A stretch of 64,000 nt of DNA. It comes from Nocardia vermiculata NBRC 100427 (GTDB lineage: Bacteria; Actinomycetota; Actinomycetes; Mycobacteriales; Mycobacteriaceae). Each line of letters begins with the position of its first letter. Position 1 is the first letter of the stretch. The stretch covers positions 269,795 through 333,794 of the forward strand of contig NZ_BDCA01000005.1 of NCBI RefSeq assembly GCF_001613265.1, written 5' to 3'. The position numbers and the translations under genes are program-made. The notes under the pieces are model-generated. The model was not told the origin of the DNA. It saw only the letters and a program-made list of their open reading frames with translations, and did not search any database. Below are positions 34,877 to 43,341 of this stretch, in pieces.

Positions 34877-36228
34877 GTAAGGCTCCACTTCTGCGCTGCG
34901 GCGCAAAATTCGACGATCTCGGTTTCCGTACTGTGCGGGTCGAGCATGGCGTGCACAGTGCGTAGACAATGCAATATGCGTTCGGAGCCGGTACTCACTC
35001 CCACCTCGAGCACGGCCGTTGCTAGTTGTGCGGCGGCTTCGGCTTCGCCTGCGCGAGCGCACGCCAGCGCGCGGCGAGCCAGGTACACCCCATGGTCGCG
35101 AGTCTGCCCGGATTGCATGTGCGCAATCGCTCGCCCGAACTGATCGATAGCTCCATGATGGTCGCCGAGCTCGGTACGACTGTGCGCCTGGTGCGCATCG
35201 ATATAAGCCTGGTCGAGGAACGATCCCCAGGAGGACCCCGTGTCGGGCTGCTCAGTCAACTCGCGAGCGCGGTCGAAAGCTGCCTCACTGCGTGCTCTAT
35301 CGCCAACTAGAGCACTGCCGTGGCCTGCGAATGTATGCGCTACAGCACTGAAGCGAGTCTCGGGCGGTGCCGCGCGTGCGGCGGCCTCGGCGAGTTCCCT
35401 GGCTTCCAGCCCATCGCCCATATCGTTGGCAATCTGAGCTTTGCGCGACAGCACCACAGCTACCGAAAATGGATCGCCCAACTGATGAGACCAGGTGAGG
35501 CCACGATCGGTCCAGTACTGGGCGCGAAGGAAGTTACGACAATCCTGATGTAGCCATGCCGCGAATTCCGAATACAGCACCCGGACCCGCTGCGTACCTG
35601 CCGGATCGCCGTATCCCGCAGTGTGCAGTTGTCCGATTCTCTCGATGCTCTGCTCGACCAAGGGAATGACATCGCGCGCCCCGTGCAAGTTGTCGCTCTC
35701 GATCAGGGATAAACGCAGATTCCGAAAGTGTTCGAGACGGTCGGTATCCGGACTGTTCGCCAGCACTGCAGCAGGTTTCGCGCCCGTGGCCATCGCCAGC
35801 GCACTCACCCCGACCCCGGCGACAACCGCTCGACGTGGGAGTGACACGAGCAGGACCTCTCCGGCGGCGGTTCGGGCCGGAACCCAAACCAGATCGGCTT
35901 CATCCGCGCCCAGTACGGCCGCCTGCCCCAGGACGTCGTTGGCCAGCTTAGCCGGAGTTGGGGACGTGTGCGTGGCGTCTCCGCAGTCGACTGCAGAGGC
36001 ACCGAGCAGAGCCGCAAACCTCGCAGCGACGGTGCTGGATGCCGATCCGAGAACATGATCGAGCTGTCGTTTGCTCGAAGGACGCAGGGATGCAGCGGCA
36101 CCCGCAGACTCCCAGGCGTCGACACTTCGCGTCGACACCGCAGCTGCTCGAGCGAATTCTTCGATCGACAGTTGCATGGCGGTGCGCAACGCCTTGATCT
36201 CGATACCCGTCCAACCCAGAACGATCAT
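34873..36228 (-). CDS. HTH (XRE-like) and TPR-type regulator
   Basis: 451 aa. An N-terminal Cro/CI-type HTH (GIEIKALRTAMQLSIEEFARAAAVSTRSVDAWES, residues ~7-42), a linker with a short hydrophobic stretch (~133-150), then a long helical region with TPR-like repeats (SVAVVLSRKAQIANDMGDGLEARELAEAA and following). This layout is common in actinobacterial regulators next to small biosynthetic or resistance genes. It overlaps the reductase by 4 bp and probably controls it. There is no sign that it belongs to the methyltransferase island. Confidence 0.8.
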   Translation of the reverse strand: MIVLGWTGIEIKALRTAMQLSIEEFARAAAVSTRSVDAWESAGAAASLRPSSKRQLDHVLGSASSTVAARFAALLGASAVDCGDATHTSPTPAKLANDVLGQAAVLGADEADLVWVPARTAAGEVLLVSLPRRAVVAGVGVSALAMATGAKPAAVLANSPDTDRLEHFRNLRLSLIESDNLHGARDVIPLVEQSIERIGQLHTAGYGDPAGTQRVRVLYSEFAAWLHQDCRNFLRAQYWTDRGLTWSHQLGDPFSVAVVLSRKAQIANDMGDGLEARELAEAAARAAPPETRFSAVAHTFAGHGSALVGDRARSEAAFDRARELTEQPDTGSSWGSFLDQAYIDAHQAHSRTELGDHHGAIDQFGRAIAHMQSGQTRDHGVYLARRALACARAGEAEAAAQLATAVLEVGVSTGSERILHCLRTVHAMLDPHSTETEIVEFCAAAQKWSLT

Positions 36229-36462
36229 CGGCCCAACTCCCCTGCGAGCGCGGTGTTTCCTGCAAGGTACACCTCCCCGCCGAAGCAGTCACTCGATCGT
36301 CTGACCAGGTAATTCGAGTTGCGGAAATACTGCGGAATTACTACGTGGCCGGCGTGGAAGGGCGCGCGGAATGCTCGAACCAGCCCCGCCGCCGGGTGCC
36401 GCAGACCTCGGCGGCGGGTGCCTACCAAGCCGACAGTGCCACAACGTATTCGGAGGTGCTCA

Positions 36463-36630
36463 GTGATCGTCTTGTTTCCAGCTTGCCTGATCCTCGCTGT
36501 TGTCGTCTACTGTGCCATCGCTTACTGGCCGCAGCGGATTCCACCCGAGCGCTCTGTTGCGGGGGTTCGGCGTCGGTTGGAGGGAGAACTGGGTCGGGGT
36601 CGCCGGTCGGCTGGAGACCGGCGTGGTTGA
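36463..36630 (+). CDS. Small single-pass membrane protein (55 aa)
   Basis: GTG start at 36463 with a strong GGAGG 6 nt before it. Residues 1-20 (VIVLFPACLILAVVVYCAIA) form one membrane helix, and the rest is Arg-rich and would be cytoplasmic. It ends 4 bp before the ATG of the next gene, which lacks a well-spaced ribosome binding site, so the two are probably coupled. I do not recognise the family. Confidence 0.6.
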   Translation: MIVLFPACLILAVVVYCAIAYWPQRIPPERSVAGVRRRLEGELGRGRRSAGDRRG

Positions 36631-36634
36631 GGAG

Positions 36635-37063
36635 ATGCCGCCGTGTGCGATGGGTTACGTATGCATCGATTTGGTCGAAACCGTTGTGGGGCTGGATCTT
36701 CAGGTGCGGCGGATTTGCGCGCGTTTCGGCTATGAATACATTGGGCTGACCACGAGTTGCAGTCTGGTCGTGCCGGAGGAGCTGCTCGAGCAGGTTGCGG
36801 CGGCGAAGGTCGAATTGTTGATCGTGCCGGGGATCGCGCATCTGCGGGGGCGCCTTCCGCCGGAGTTAGCTGGTCTCACCGACATTCATGATCTCGAGGC
36901 CGGACACACCCACGAGCGGGGTGGTGGGTACGCACCCGACGAAGGGTGGGTAAACCCTTTGGTGGTGCCGGCGGCGCCGTCGCGGTACCAGCCACACGGA
37001 AGCGGCGCAGCCGAGCCGACATTCGGGAACTGCCCTGGGACGGCCGGAATCCGAATGTGGTAA
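36635..37063 (+). CDS. Uncharacterised protein with weak resemblance to a serine-recombinase N-terminal fold
   Basis: 142 aa from ATG 36635 (ATG 36650 is an alternative). The block GYVCIDLVETVVGLDLQVRRICARFGYEYIGLTTS followed by AAAKVELLIVPGIAHLRGRLP recalls the resolvase domain (YxRVS…LDLQxxAL…ADxLIVxxLDRLGR). The catalytic Ser is absent, so it is not an active recombinase. The last ~40 residues are Gly/Pro-rich. It lies directly behind the small membrane protein gene. Function unknown. Confidence 0.55.
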   Translation: MPPCAMGYVCIDLVETVVGLDLQVRRICARFGYEYIGLTTSCSLVVPEELLEQVAAAKVELLIVPGIAHLRGRLPPELAGLTDIHDLEAGHTHERGGGYAPDEGWVNPLVVPAAPSRYQPHGSGAAEPTFGNCPGTAGIRMW

Positions 37064-37105
37064 GCGTGGTCGACCCGGGTGGCTGACGTGACGATTGGTG
37101 TTCGG

Positions 37106-37429
37106 TCAGCCGTCCACGTTGCTCACGGCCGATACTCCGCATCGGCCGAACTCGTGCTTACTCTTCTGGTCGGGCGCGAGCTGGGTTGTCCAGTTGCCGC
37201 AGCCGTTCTCGTCGGGATAGACGGTGACCCCCTGTGTTGTATTGCAGCGATTGTGGAAATAGACCGTGGTGTGCATGATGCCCTTCTCGTACGAGTAGGC
37301 GATGCAATCGTCGACACCTCTTTCCGCTGACGCGGTGCCGGTCGCGACGCCGATGCCGGCCGCTGCGAAGGCCGCAACCGTCACAATCTTAGAAACGAGT
37401 GATTTCCACACGAATTGGTTGTTTTGCAC
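37106..37429 (-). CDS. Small secreted protein with paired cysteines
   Basis: 107 aa from GTG 37429 with AAGGAT ~8 nt before it (a TTG at 37465 is possible). A signal peptide spans residues ~1-36 (KIVTVAAFAAAGIGVATGTASA). The mature ~71 residues carry four Cys (DDCIAYS, HNRCNTT, ENGCGNW, GRCGVS) that could form two disulfides, and a strand-rich pattern. I do not recognise the family; it could be a small extracellular effector or binding protein. It is convergent with the previous gene. Confidence 0.65.
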   Translation of the reverse strand: MQNNQFVWKSLVSKIVTVAAFAAAGIGVATGTASAERGVDDCIAYSYEKGIMHTTVYFHNRCNTTQGVTVYPDENGCGNWTTQLAPDQKSKHEFGRCGVSAVSNVDG

Positions 37430-37715
37430 GGAATTATCCTTGAGGGTTACGGCGATTATTGTCAATCGCGACCTCCGGTGTTTAGCGTGAGAGAGGCTGG
37501 GGTAGAGCAGCTTTCACGACCGGCTCACCGGCCGGCTTGAGTAGCGTGTAATTCCCGGATATTGGCAGGTCTCTCGCCCCGTTGAATTCGGTGTGCGGGA
37601 CGCGTATTTATGTGACCTGAAATTACTTCTCTTCTTATGTGCGCGAGAATCGGCCATGTGCAGGTATTCCCAGTGATGAGAATATATGAACAGGGCGTGA
37701 AGTGGGGTGCGTATC

Positions 37716-39302
37716 TCAGCCAGAATCGACATCCTCACTGGCGGTGAGTTTTCCGCTTCCGCTGGTTCGCGGCGATTGGTTGCAGGCTCGGGTTCGTGGC
37801 ACACCTGTGTCGGCTGGCCGCGGTACGGAATGCGCCCGAGGTCGATGGTGCTCGCGCCGGCGTTGTCGGCGTTCGTTCTCGTTGCGGGCATGGATCCGCG
37901 TGAGTACCGCCGCGAGGAGTTCGTCGGCGTGGTGGCGGTGGTTGACTTTGGGAGTTCGACTGGGATCGATGTGTTCGGGCGCGACCCAGGCAGTGCGGCC
38001 CGGGAAGGCGGCGTGGCCGTCTTCGGTTACCGTGCTCCAGCCGCCGGGGCCGTCGTGGATCAGGGCGTGGCAGGCGTCGCAGGCGAGGACGAGGTTGTCG
38101 AGGTCGGTGCGGCCGCCCTTGGCGTAGTCGCGGACGTGATGGACTGCGCAGCGGGAGGCTGGTGCATCGCAGCCGGGGCGAGAGCAGCCGCGCAGGGCAG
38201 CGATCAACGCCAGGCGTTGCGCGGGGGAGGCGAGGCGTTTCATCCGCCCCAGATGTAGCGGGAGTCCGTTGTGGTCGAATACGGCCAGGTAGGGGCGGGA
38301 CCGTTCGGCCAGTTTCAGGGCCTCGCGGAGCGGTACGACACCGCCGGTGGCCGTGGTCGCGGTGCCCGACTCGCGGTCGAGGTCGTCGAGTTTGATGGTG
38401 AGTACGGTGCTGACCGGCATCCCGCGATGCCGGCCCAGGCGCTCGGCGACGAGACCGGATTGCAGGATCGCGGTCAGGGCGTCGTGGTTGCGCTGGGCGG
38501 GACTGCGGTGGTCGACTCGGGCTGCCTCTTTCAGTACCGCGGGATCAACCCAGTCACTGTCCGCGGTGGGGCTGTTCGGATCTTCCAGGTTGCAGACGCC
38601 GGGCCGTGTGTATTTCGCCAGGAGTGGATCCAGCAATGCCCGCAGTACCGGGTCGATATCGCCGCGCAGTGGTGACATCCCGTCGGGGCGCTGTTTGCCG
38701 ATGACGACGCCGCGCATGCGTGCCCGGTCGAGTTCGGTGGTGAGGCGGCCGTCGGGATCCAGGTGGGCGAGGATCCGGTCGCCGACCTTGCCGATGTCGT
38801 CGGGGGAGCCCGACCGCGCGAACTCGGCCAGAAGTTGTTCGGCCGCTTCGCGATCGGCGTCGGGCACGCCGCGAGGCACCCGGTTCATCACGTTCGCGAT
38901 ACCGCGCACATGGTCTACGGATACCTCGCCGAGGCTCAATAGATCAGCAGTGCAAGGCAATTCGGCATCGCGCAGCTCCCCGTCGAAGTCGTGGAACGTT
39001 CCGACCCATTTCGCGGCGTTCACCCGGCTCCCGGCGTCGGCGCTCGACAAGCGCAGCGTCTCCATCAAGAATAGTTTCACCGTCTTCAGGCCCGCTCGTG
39101 CGGGCAGTGCACGCTCCTCGGCTTCGATCAGCAGCCGATGCTGCACGGCGGCCAACTGCCGCGTACAGGTTTCCACTTCCCGCAGCATCGACACGACCTC
39201 GTCGTCGGACAGGGGAGTGAGGGGGCGTTCGAGTAGCGCAGTGACCACGGCCGGTAGTGGCCTGGTAACCGGCTCTGCAAGCTCCCCGCCCATCGAATGC
39301 AT
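37716..39302 (-). CDS. DUF222 and HNH endonuclease-signature protein (13E12 repeat type)
   Basis: 528 aa. An N-terminal DUF222 domain (~residues 30-330) is followed by an HNH motif near residues 395-440: CSRPGCDAPASRCAVHHVRD, then DNLVLACDACHALIH. The tail is Arg/His-rich and low in complexity. These proteins are highly repeated in mycobacteria and Nocardia (the 13E12 family); whether they cut DNA is not settled. The ATG at 39302 is used; a second ATG 9 bp inside is possible. Confidence 0.85.
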   Translation of the reverse strand: MHSMGGELAEPVTRPLPAVVTALLERPLTPLSDDEVVSMLREVETCTRQLAAVQHRLLIEAEERALPARAGLKTVKLFLMETLRLSSADAGSRVNAAKWVGTFHDFDGELRDAELPCTADLLSLGEVSVDHVRGIANVMNRVPRGVPDADREAAEQLLAEFARSGSPDDIGKVGDRILAHLDPDGRLTTELDRARMRGVVIGKQRPDGMSPLRGDIDPVLRALLDPLLAKYTRPGVCNLEDPNSPTADSDWVDPAVLKEAARVDHRSPAQRNHDALTAILQSGLVAERLGRHRGMPVSTVLTIKLDDLDRESGTATTATGGVVPLREALKLAERSRPYLAVFDHNGLPLHLGRMKRLASPAQRLALIAALRGCSRPGCDAPASRCAVHHVRDYAKGGRTDLDNLVLACDACHALIHDGPGGWSTVTEDGHAAFPGRTAWVAPEHIDPSRTPKVNHRHHADELLAAVLTRIHARNENERRQRRREHHRPRAHSVPRPADTGVPRTRACNQSPRTSGSGKLTASEDVDSG

Positions 39303-39498
39303 GTTCGAATACTAGCGGCATCCCCCTATGTGGCACACCCCAATGATCGACATAAATGCTGGTCAACCGACCGATTGCACCTTTTGTGACGGTTCGGGGA
39401 GTGTTCCGCAGCGGACGATGTACCCCTCGAAGAGAGTCCGCCCCGGACTGTCGTGCGAGGATTGGCCCGCGTACCGCATCGGAAGGAGCTGACCTGTC

Positions 39499-39555
39499 AT
39501 GAATATGGGCATGGTCGTCGGTGACCGCTGCTCCCGCGCTTCGGCACGGGAGTGA
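39499..39555 (+). CDS. Candidate upstream ORF (18 codons) in the leader of a methyltransferase gene
   Basis: ATG at 39499 with AAGGAG 10 nt before it; product MNMGMVVGDRCSRASARE. Its second half coincides with a stable hairpin, CTCCCG…CGGGAG with a TTCG tetraloop (39531-39552). It ends ~100 bp before the methyltransferase ATG. The rest of the 350-bp gap (39303-39652) has no other credible ORF. The good ribosome binding site and the structured 3' half suggest a translated leader, but this is inference from one sequence. Confidence 0.45.
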   Translation: MNMGMVVGDRCSRASARE

Positions 39556-39652
39556 GCCGTGCTGCCTTCTATGTGATCGTCGGGTAGCAGGCCTGCTCCC
39601 CTTCGAAGCGTCGTAGGTAAACAAACCCCTTCGACCTTCATGGGAGCACGAC

Positions 39653-40804
39653 ATGGATACCGTCAGCTGGACCGAGAACGGCACCCGGCGCAACGCCTTC
39701 TGGCGCTCGGCGAACGCGACACCCGCACCGGCCCGGATCGAGGTGGTCGACGACCGCATATCCGCACCTGGTGCGCTGCGGTCGATCCGGTCCGGCGCGA
39801 CGCTGCTCTGGAGCGGCGATTTCCACAATGCGCGGCAACTGTCGCGAGCCATCGACCGCCGTCTACGGCGGCGCGCGCTGCGGGACCCGGAAGACGGCGA
39901 CCTCGGTGCGCTCTTTCACGCCCATCGGCAGGCTCGGTCGGAACGCGCGGCGTTGCTCGGGAAAATCGTCATCGTACTGGAATCCGATCACTCGATCCGC
40001 CTCCGCCGGGCACCCGACGTCCGTGCGGCCTGCGAGCATGCGTACGGCACTCCGGCGCAGGGGGTTTCGCTCGTCTCGCTGCCCGAGATCCTCGGCGTGG
40101 TCGGCGCGTACGAGTGGCACCGCGAGGGGATCTACATCGCCGAACTGGGAGCCCGGCTGTACCCGGAGTACACCGTCTTCGCGCCCACCCGCGACGAGTA
40201 CATCGACCTCGTCGCCCGCACGCCCTTTCCGGACGGGAACGATCACCCGGTCGTCTTCGATATCGGCACCGGCACCGGGGTGCTCGCGGCCGTGCTGGCC
40301 CGGCGCGGTGCCCGGGAAGTGCTGGCGACCGACATCAACCCACGTGCCGTGCGGTGCGCGCAGGAGAACATGCGCCGGTTGGACCTCGGCGATCGAGTCC
40401 GAGCCGTGCAGGCCGATCTCTGGCCCGATACCACCCGCCGCGCCGACCTGATCGTGTGCAATCCGCCCTGGCTGCCGGGCCGGCCGACCTCGACCCTGGA
40501 ACTCGGCATCTACGACCCCGCGTCCGACGTGCTCAATCGCTTCCTCACCGGGCTCACCGACCATCTCACGCCGGGCGGCGAAGGGTGGCTGATCCTGTCG
40601 GATCTGGCCGAACATCTCGGCCTGCGTACGCGCGCGGAACTCCTGGCCCGCATCGCCGGTGCCGGTCTCGACGTGGTGGCGGAATATGTGACGGCACCGC
40701 GTCATTCGCGTGCCACCGACCGTGCCGATCCGCTGCACGCCGCCCGGGTGCTCGAGCGCACGGTCCTTCGACGACTGGTGCCACGAGCGTCACGGCCCGA
40801 ATAA
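39653..40804 (+). CDS. Class I SAM methyltransferase of the MTS/HemK (NPPW) type
   Basis: 383 aa, ATG with GGGAG upstream. The N-terminal ~200 residues are a poorly conserved recognition domain. The C-terminal Rossmann domain has motif I VVFDIGTGTGVLAAVLARRG (~residues 200-220), the acidic motif LATDIN, and the catalytic VCNPPWLPG, as in enzymes that methylate glutamine or exocyclic amines of bases (PrmC, RsmC/RlmG). The target could be rRNA, release factor or another protein. A possible translated leader in front suggests regulated expression. Confidence 0.85.
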   Translation: MDTVSWTENGTRRNAFWRSANATPAPARIEVVDDRISAPGALRSIRSGATLLWSGDFHNARQLSRAIDRRLRRRALRDPEDGDLGALFHAHRQARSERAALLGKIVIVLESDHSIRLRRAPDVRAACEHAYGTPAQGVSLVSLPEILGVVGAYEWHREGIYIAELGARLYPEYTVFAPTRDEYIDLVARTPFPDGNDHPVVFDIGTGTGVLAAVLARRGAREVLATDINPRAVRCAQENMRRLDLGDRVRAVQADLWPDTTRRADLIVCNPPWLPGRPTSTLELGIYDPASDVLNRFLTGLTDHLTPGGEGWLILSDLAEHLGLRTRAELLARIAGAGLDVVAEYVTAPRHSRATDRADPLHAARVLERTVLRRLVPRASRPE

Positions 40805-40890
40805 GCGGCAGGCTGTTCACCCTGATGACTCTCTCGGTGCCGGCAGCCGGGGAACTCTGCGGTGCCGCTGACCCTCGAGATGATTCGGCG

Positions 40891-41262
40891 TCAGGGATTG
40901 TCGTGCACGGTCACCGCGTATCCGTCCGGATCGGAGAAGGTGAAGGCGAGCCCGAACGGGGTCGGTGCCGGCGGGGTGAGGATCGGCACATCCGCCGCAA
41001 CGAGCCGGTCGTGAAGTGCGCGGGCGTCGTCGGTGTGTAACCACAGCGCTACGCCGGTGCCGGGGCGCGGTGCGGCGGAATCGAGATCGACACCGGGGAG
41101 TGGTTCGCGCACCGCGAAGGGAATCGGGGTGGTGGTGAAGACGACTGCGCCGGGCGGGCCGCTCGGAGCTTGACGCAGGCCGAGGTGGGTTCGGTAGAAG
41201 TCGGCAGAGCGGTTCAGATCGCGCACCTGCAGGGCGAGGAAGTCGGGTCCGGTGACGGTCAT
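40891..41262 (-). CDS. VOC family protein paired with a MarR regulator
   Basis: 123 aa from ATG 41262 (AAAGGA 10 nt before it; an ATG 18 bp upstream is less well placed). VOC pattern: LALQVRDLNRSADFYRTHLGLR, then GVALWLHTDDARALHDRLVAADV and the ending FSDPDGYAVTVHDNP. Probably a metal-dependent small-molecule enzyme or binding protein. It is divergent from a MarR gene, with two MarR-type palindromes between them. Confidence 0.85.
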   Translation of the reverse strand: MTVTGPDFLALQVRDLNRSADFYRTHLGLRQAPSGPPGAVVFTTTPIPFAVREPLPGVDLDSAAPRPGTGVALWLHTDDARALHDRLVAADVPILTPPAPTPFGLAFTFSDPDGYAVTVHDNP

Positions 41263-41278
41263 CGGCGTGGATCCTTTC

Positions 41279-41323
41279 ATGTCAAGACATTGACATAGGT
41301 ACGATATGTCAAGATGTTGACAT
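41279..41323. promoter_or_regulatory. Two MarR operators in tandem
   Basis: ATGTCAAGACATTGACAT (41279-41296) and ATGTCAAGATGTTGACAT (41306-41323) are near-identical perfect palindromes with centres 27 bp apart. The second includes the first two bases of the MarR ATG (41322), so the MarR message may be leaderless and directly autorepressed. Confidence 0.8.
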
Positions 41324-41771
41324 GGGTCAAGAGGGCGTCGGAGATGTCGATCTGTCGGTGGGGTATGCGCTCAAGCAGGCCGCCTCCGCGTTACGCGGGC
41401 GGATGGACGCGGTCCTGCGCCCCATGGAATTGACTGTGCCGCAATATGCCTGTCTCGAGCTGCTCGGTCAGCGACAAGGGCTGTCGAGCGCAGAGTTGGC
41501 GCGTGGCGCATTCGTCAGCCGGCAGGCCATGAATCAGGTGCTGCGTGGATTGCAGGAGCGCGGGTTGCTGGAGCGGCCGTCGGTGACCACGCGGGGGCGT
41601 GCGCTGCCCAGCCGGCTCACCGCTGACGGTGAGCGGGCACTGCGGGCCGCCAGTCGTGCCGTGGCCGAGGTCGAACGGCAGATGCTCGGCGGGTTCGGTG
41701 CCGCCCGCGAGCAGCGATTGCGGGCCGATCTCGCCGCGTGTGTGGCAGCCCTGGCGCAGCCGGATCGATAG
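41322..41771 (+). CDS. MarR family regulator
   Basis: 149 aa. Winged-helix core: LTVPQYACLELLGQRQGLSSAELARGAFVSRQAMNQVLRGLQERGLLERP, with the wing following (VTTRGRALPSRLTADGERALRAA). No ribosome binding site precedes the ATG, and an operator overlaps it. It is expected to repress the divergent VOC gene and itself, probably released by a phenolic or other small ligand. Confidence 0.9.
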   Translation: MGQEGVGDVDLSVGYALKQAASALRGRMDAVLRPMELTVPQYACLELLGQRQGLSSAELARGAFVSRQAMNQVLRGLQERGLLERPSVTTRGRALPSRLTADGERALRAASRAVAEVERQMLGGFGAAREQRLRADLAACVAALAQPDR

Positions 41772-41786
41772 GACCGGCCGGGGTTC

Positions 41787-42161
41787 TCACAATGGCATCT
41801 CGCGGCAGTCGTTGGCGCACTCGTCCGCGGCGGGGATGCGGGCCGGTGTCGCGGGCCGGTGCAGGATCGCTCGGGTGGGGGTGATGATCAGGTGGTCGTC
41901 GGTGAGGACGCCGCGGCCGTCGACGATCAGTGAGTAGTCCGCCGGGCGGGGTGCGGCGAATATCAGCGTGACCACGGGGTGGGTGGCGACATTGCGGCGG
42001 GTGTGACGGCCGGGTGCTGCGACCTGGAGGGTGCCGGTGCTGGCCACCGGCGCGACCGTCACCACGTGCGGGAGTGTCTCCGCGCTCACGGTGACGAGGT
42101 AGGCGAGATCGAACTCCGCGACGGCCTCGGCGAGGTCAGCCGGTGGCACCTCGGCATTCAT
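41787..42161 (-). CDS. Pyridoxamine-5'-phosphate-oxidase-like (split-barrel) protein
   Basis: 124 aa. It begins with a helix, then FDLAYLVTVSAETLPHVVTVAPVASTGTLQVAA and HTRRNVATHPVVTLIFAAPRPADYSLIVDGRGVL, the split-barrel flavin-binding fold. Cofactor may be FMN or F420. Single gene, convergent with the MarR gene. Confidence 0.8.
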   Translation of the reverse strand: MNAEVPPADLAEAVAEFDLAYLVTVSAETLPHVVTVAPVASTGTLQVAAPGRHTRRNVATHPVVTLIFAAPRPADYSLIVDGRGVLTDDHLIITPTRAILHRPATPARIPAADECANDCREMPL

Positions 42162-42304
42162 GTTTCGAGCTTACGGCGCAGCGCGGCCGATCAGGGCGGT
42201 TGCCGGAGATCTGCGAATTCCCGGATGCGGCTACGCGCGGGTATCTTCTCATCGAGTGAGACCGCTTGGTCCGGAATATGTGGATCAGGCTCCGAGGAGG
42301 CTCG

Positions 42305-43186
42305 ATGCTGTCGCAGGTGTGGCATCAGATCAACACCCCCGTGTTGTACGCGATTCCCGTATTCGTGCTGTCGATCGTCGTCGAGATCTTCGCGCTGCGC
42401 GGCGACGGCGAATCCAAGGGGTATCTCGCTCGCGACACCCGTACCAGCATCGGGATGGGGTTGATCTCGCTCGCGTTCACCCTGGTGTTCAAGGTGCTGA
42501 CACTGGTGGTGTTCGTCTTCCTCTGGCATTACGCCGCGCCCTGGCATCTGCCCGCCGACACCTGGTGGAGCTGGCTGCTGCTGATGGTGGCGATCGACCT
42601 CGCCTGGTACTGCAACCACCGGTTCTCGCACCGGGTGCGGATCGGGTGGGTGGCGCATCAGGCCCATCATTCGAGTGAGTACTTCAACTTCGGTACCGCG
42701 CTGCGCCAGAAGTGGAATCCATGGTCGGAGGCGCTGTTCTGGGCGCCGCTGGCACTGCTGGGGTTCTCGCCGTGGACGATCTACGTGGCGTTCATGCTGA
42801 ATCAGATCTACCAATTCTTCACCCACACCGAGGCGATCGGCAGGCTGCCGCGGCCGGTCGAGTACATCTTCAACACTCCCTCGCATCATCGGGTGCACCA
42901 CGGGAGCGATCCGGAGTATCTGGACAAGAACTACGCCGGAATCCTGATCATCTGGGATCGCCTGTTCGGCACGTTCCAGGCCGAGTTGCACCGCCCGACC
43001 TACGGGCTCACCAAGCAGGTCGGCACCTACAACATGCTCACGTTGCAGTATCACGAGTTCGGCAACATCATTCGCGATGTGCGGGGTGCGCGCGGTGTCC
43101 GCGCCAGGCTGGGCTATGTCTTCGCGCCACCGGGCTGGTCGCCGAATCGACTGGGAGAGCGGGCGACTGCCGCCGATCGGGCCTGA
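42305..43186 (+). CDS. Sterol desaturase/fatty acid hydroxylase family membrane protein
   Basis: 293 aa from ATG 42305 with a strong GAGGAGG 4 nt before it (the frame opens 39 bp earlier without one). Four or so membrane helices and the di-iron His clusters of the superfamily: WYCNHRFSHR, HQAHHSSEYFN, and HRVHHGSDPEYLDKNYAG. It would hydroxylate or desaturate a lipid at the membrane using O2. The substrate is not known; mycolic or sterol-like lipids are possible in this group. Confidence 0.92.
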   Translation: MLSQVWHQINTPVLYAIPVFVLSIVVEIFALRGDGESKGYLARDTRTSIGMGLISLAFTLVFKVLTLVVFVFLWHYAAPWHLPADTWWSWLLLMVAIDLAWYCNHRFSHRVRIGWVAHQAHHSSEYFNFGTALRQKWNPWSEALFWAPLALLGFSPWTIYVAFMLNQIYQFFTHTEAIGRLPRPVEYIFNTPSHHRVHHGSDPEYLDKNYAGILIIWDRLFGTFQAELHRPTYGLTKQVGTYNMLTLQYHEFGNIIRDVRGARGVRARLGYVFAPPGWSPNRLGERATAADRA

Positions 43187-43341
43187 TCCCCGACTGGATC
43201 GCGCTGCGTCGCACGGCCGTGCGGGAGGTCGGAGAACCGGTCTGTGGCAATGGTTTTCCGATGGATTCGGTGCGTACTCGCCGGTTACCGCATATCTTCG
43301 TAGGGAGGCTTCACCGACTTCGATCTGCAAGGAGAATCTGC

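Noticed and set aside
37716..39302. HNH protein as an active homing endonuclease or mobile element
   Set aside because: It has the DUF222 layout of the widespread 13E12 family; no inverted repeats, integrase or interrupted gene is present.
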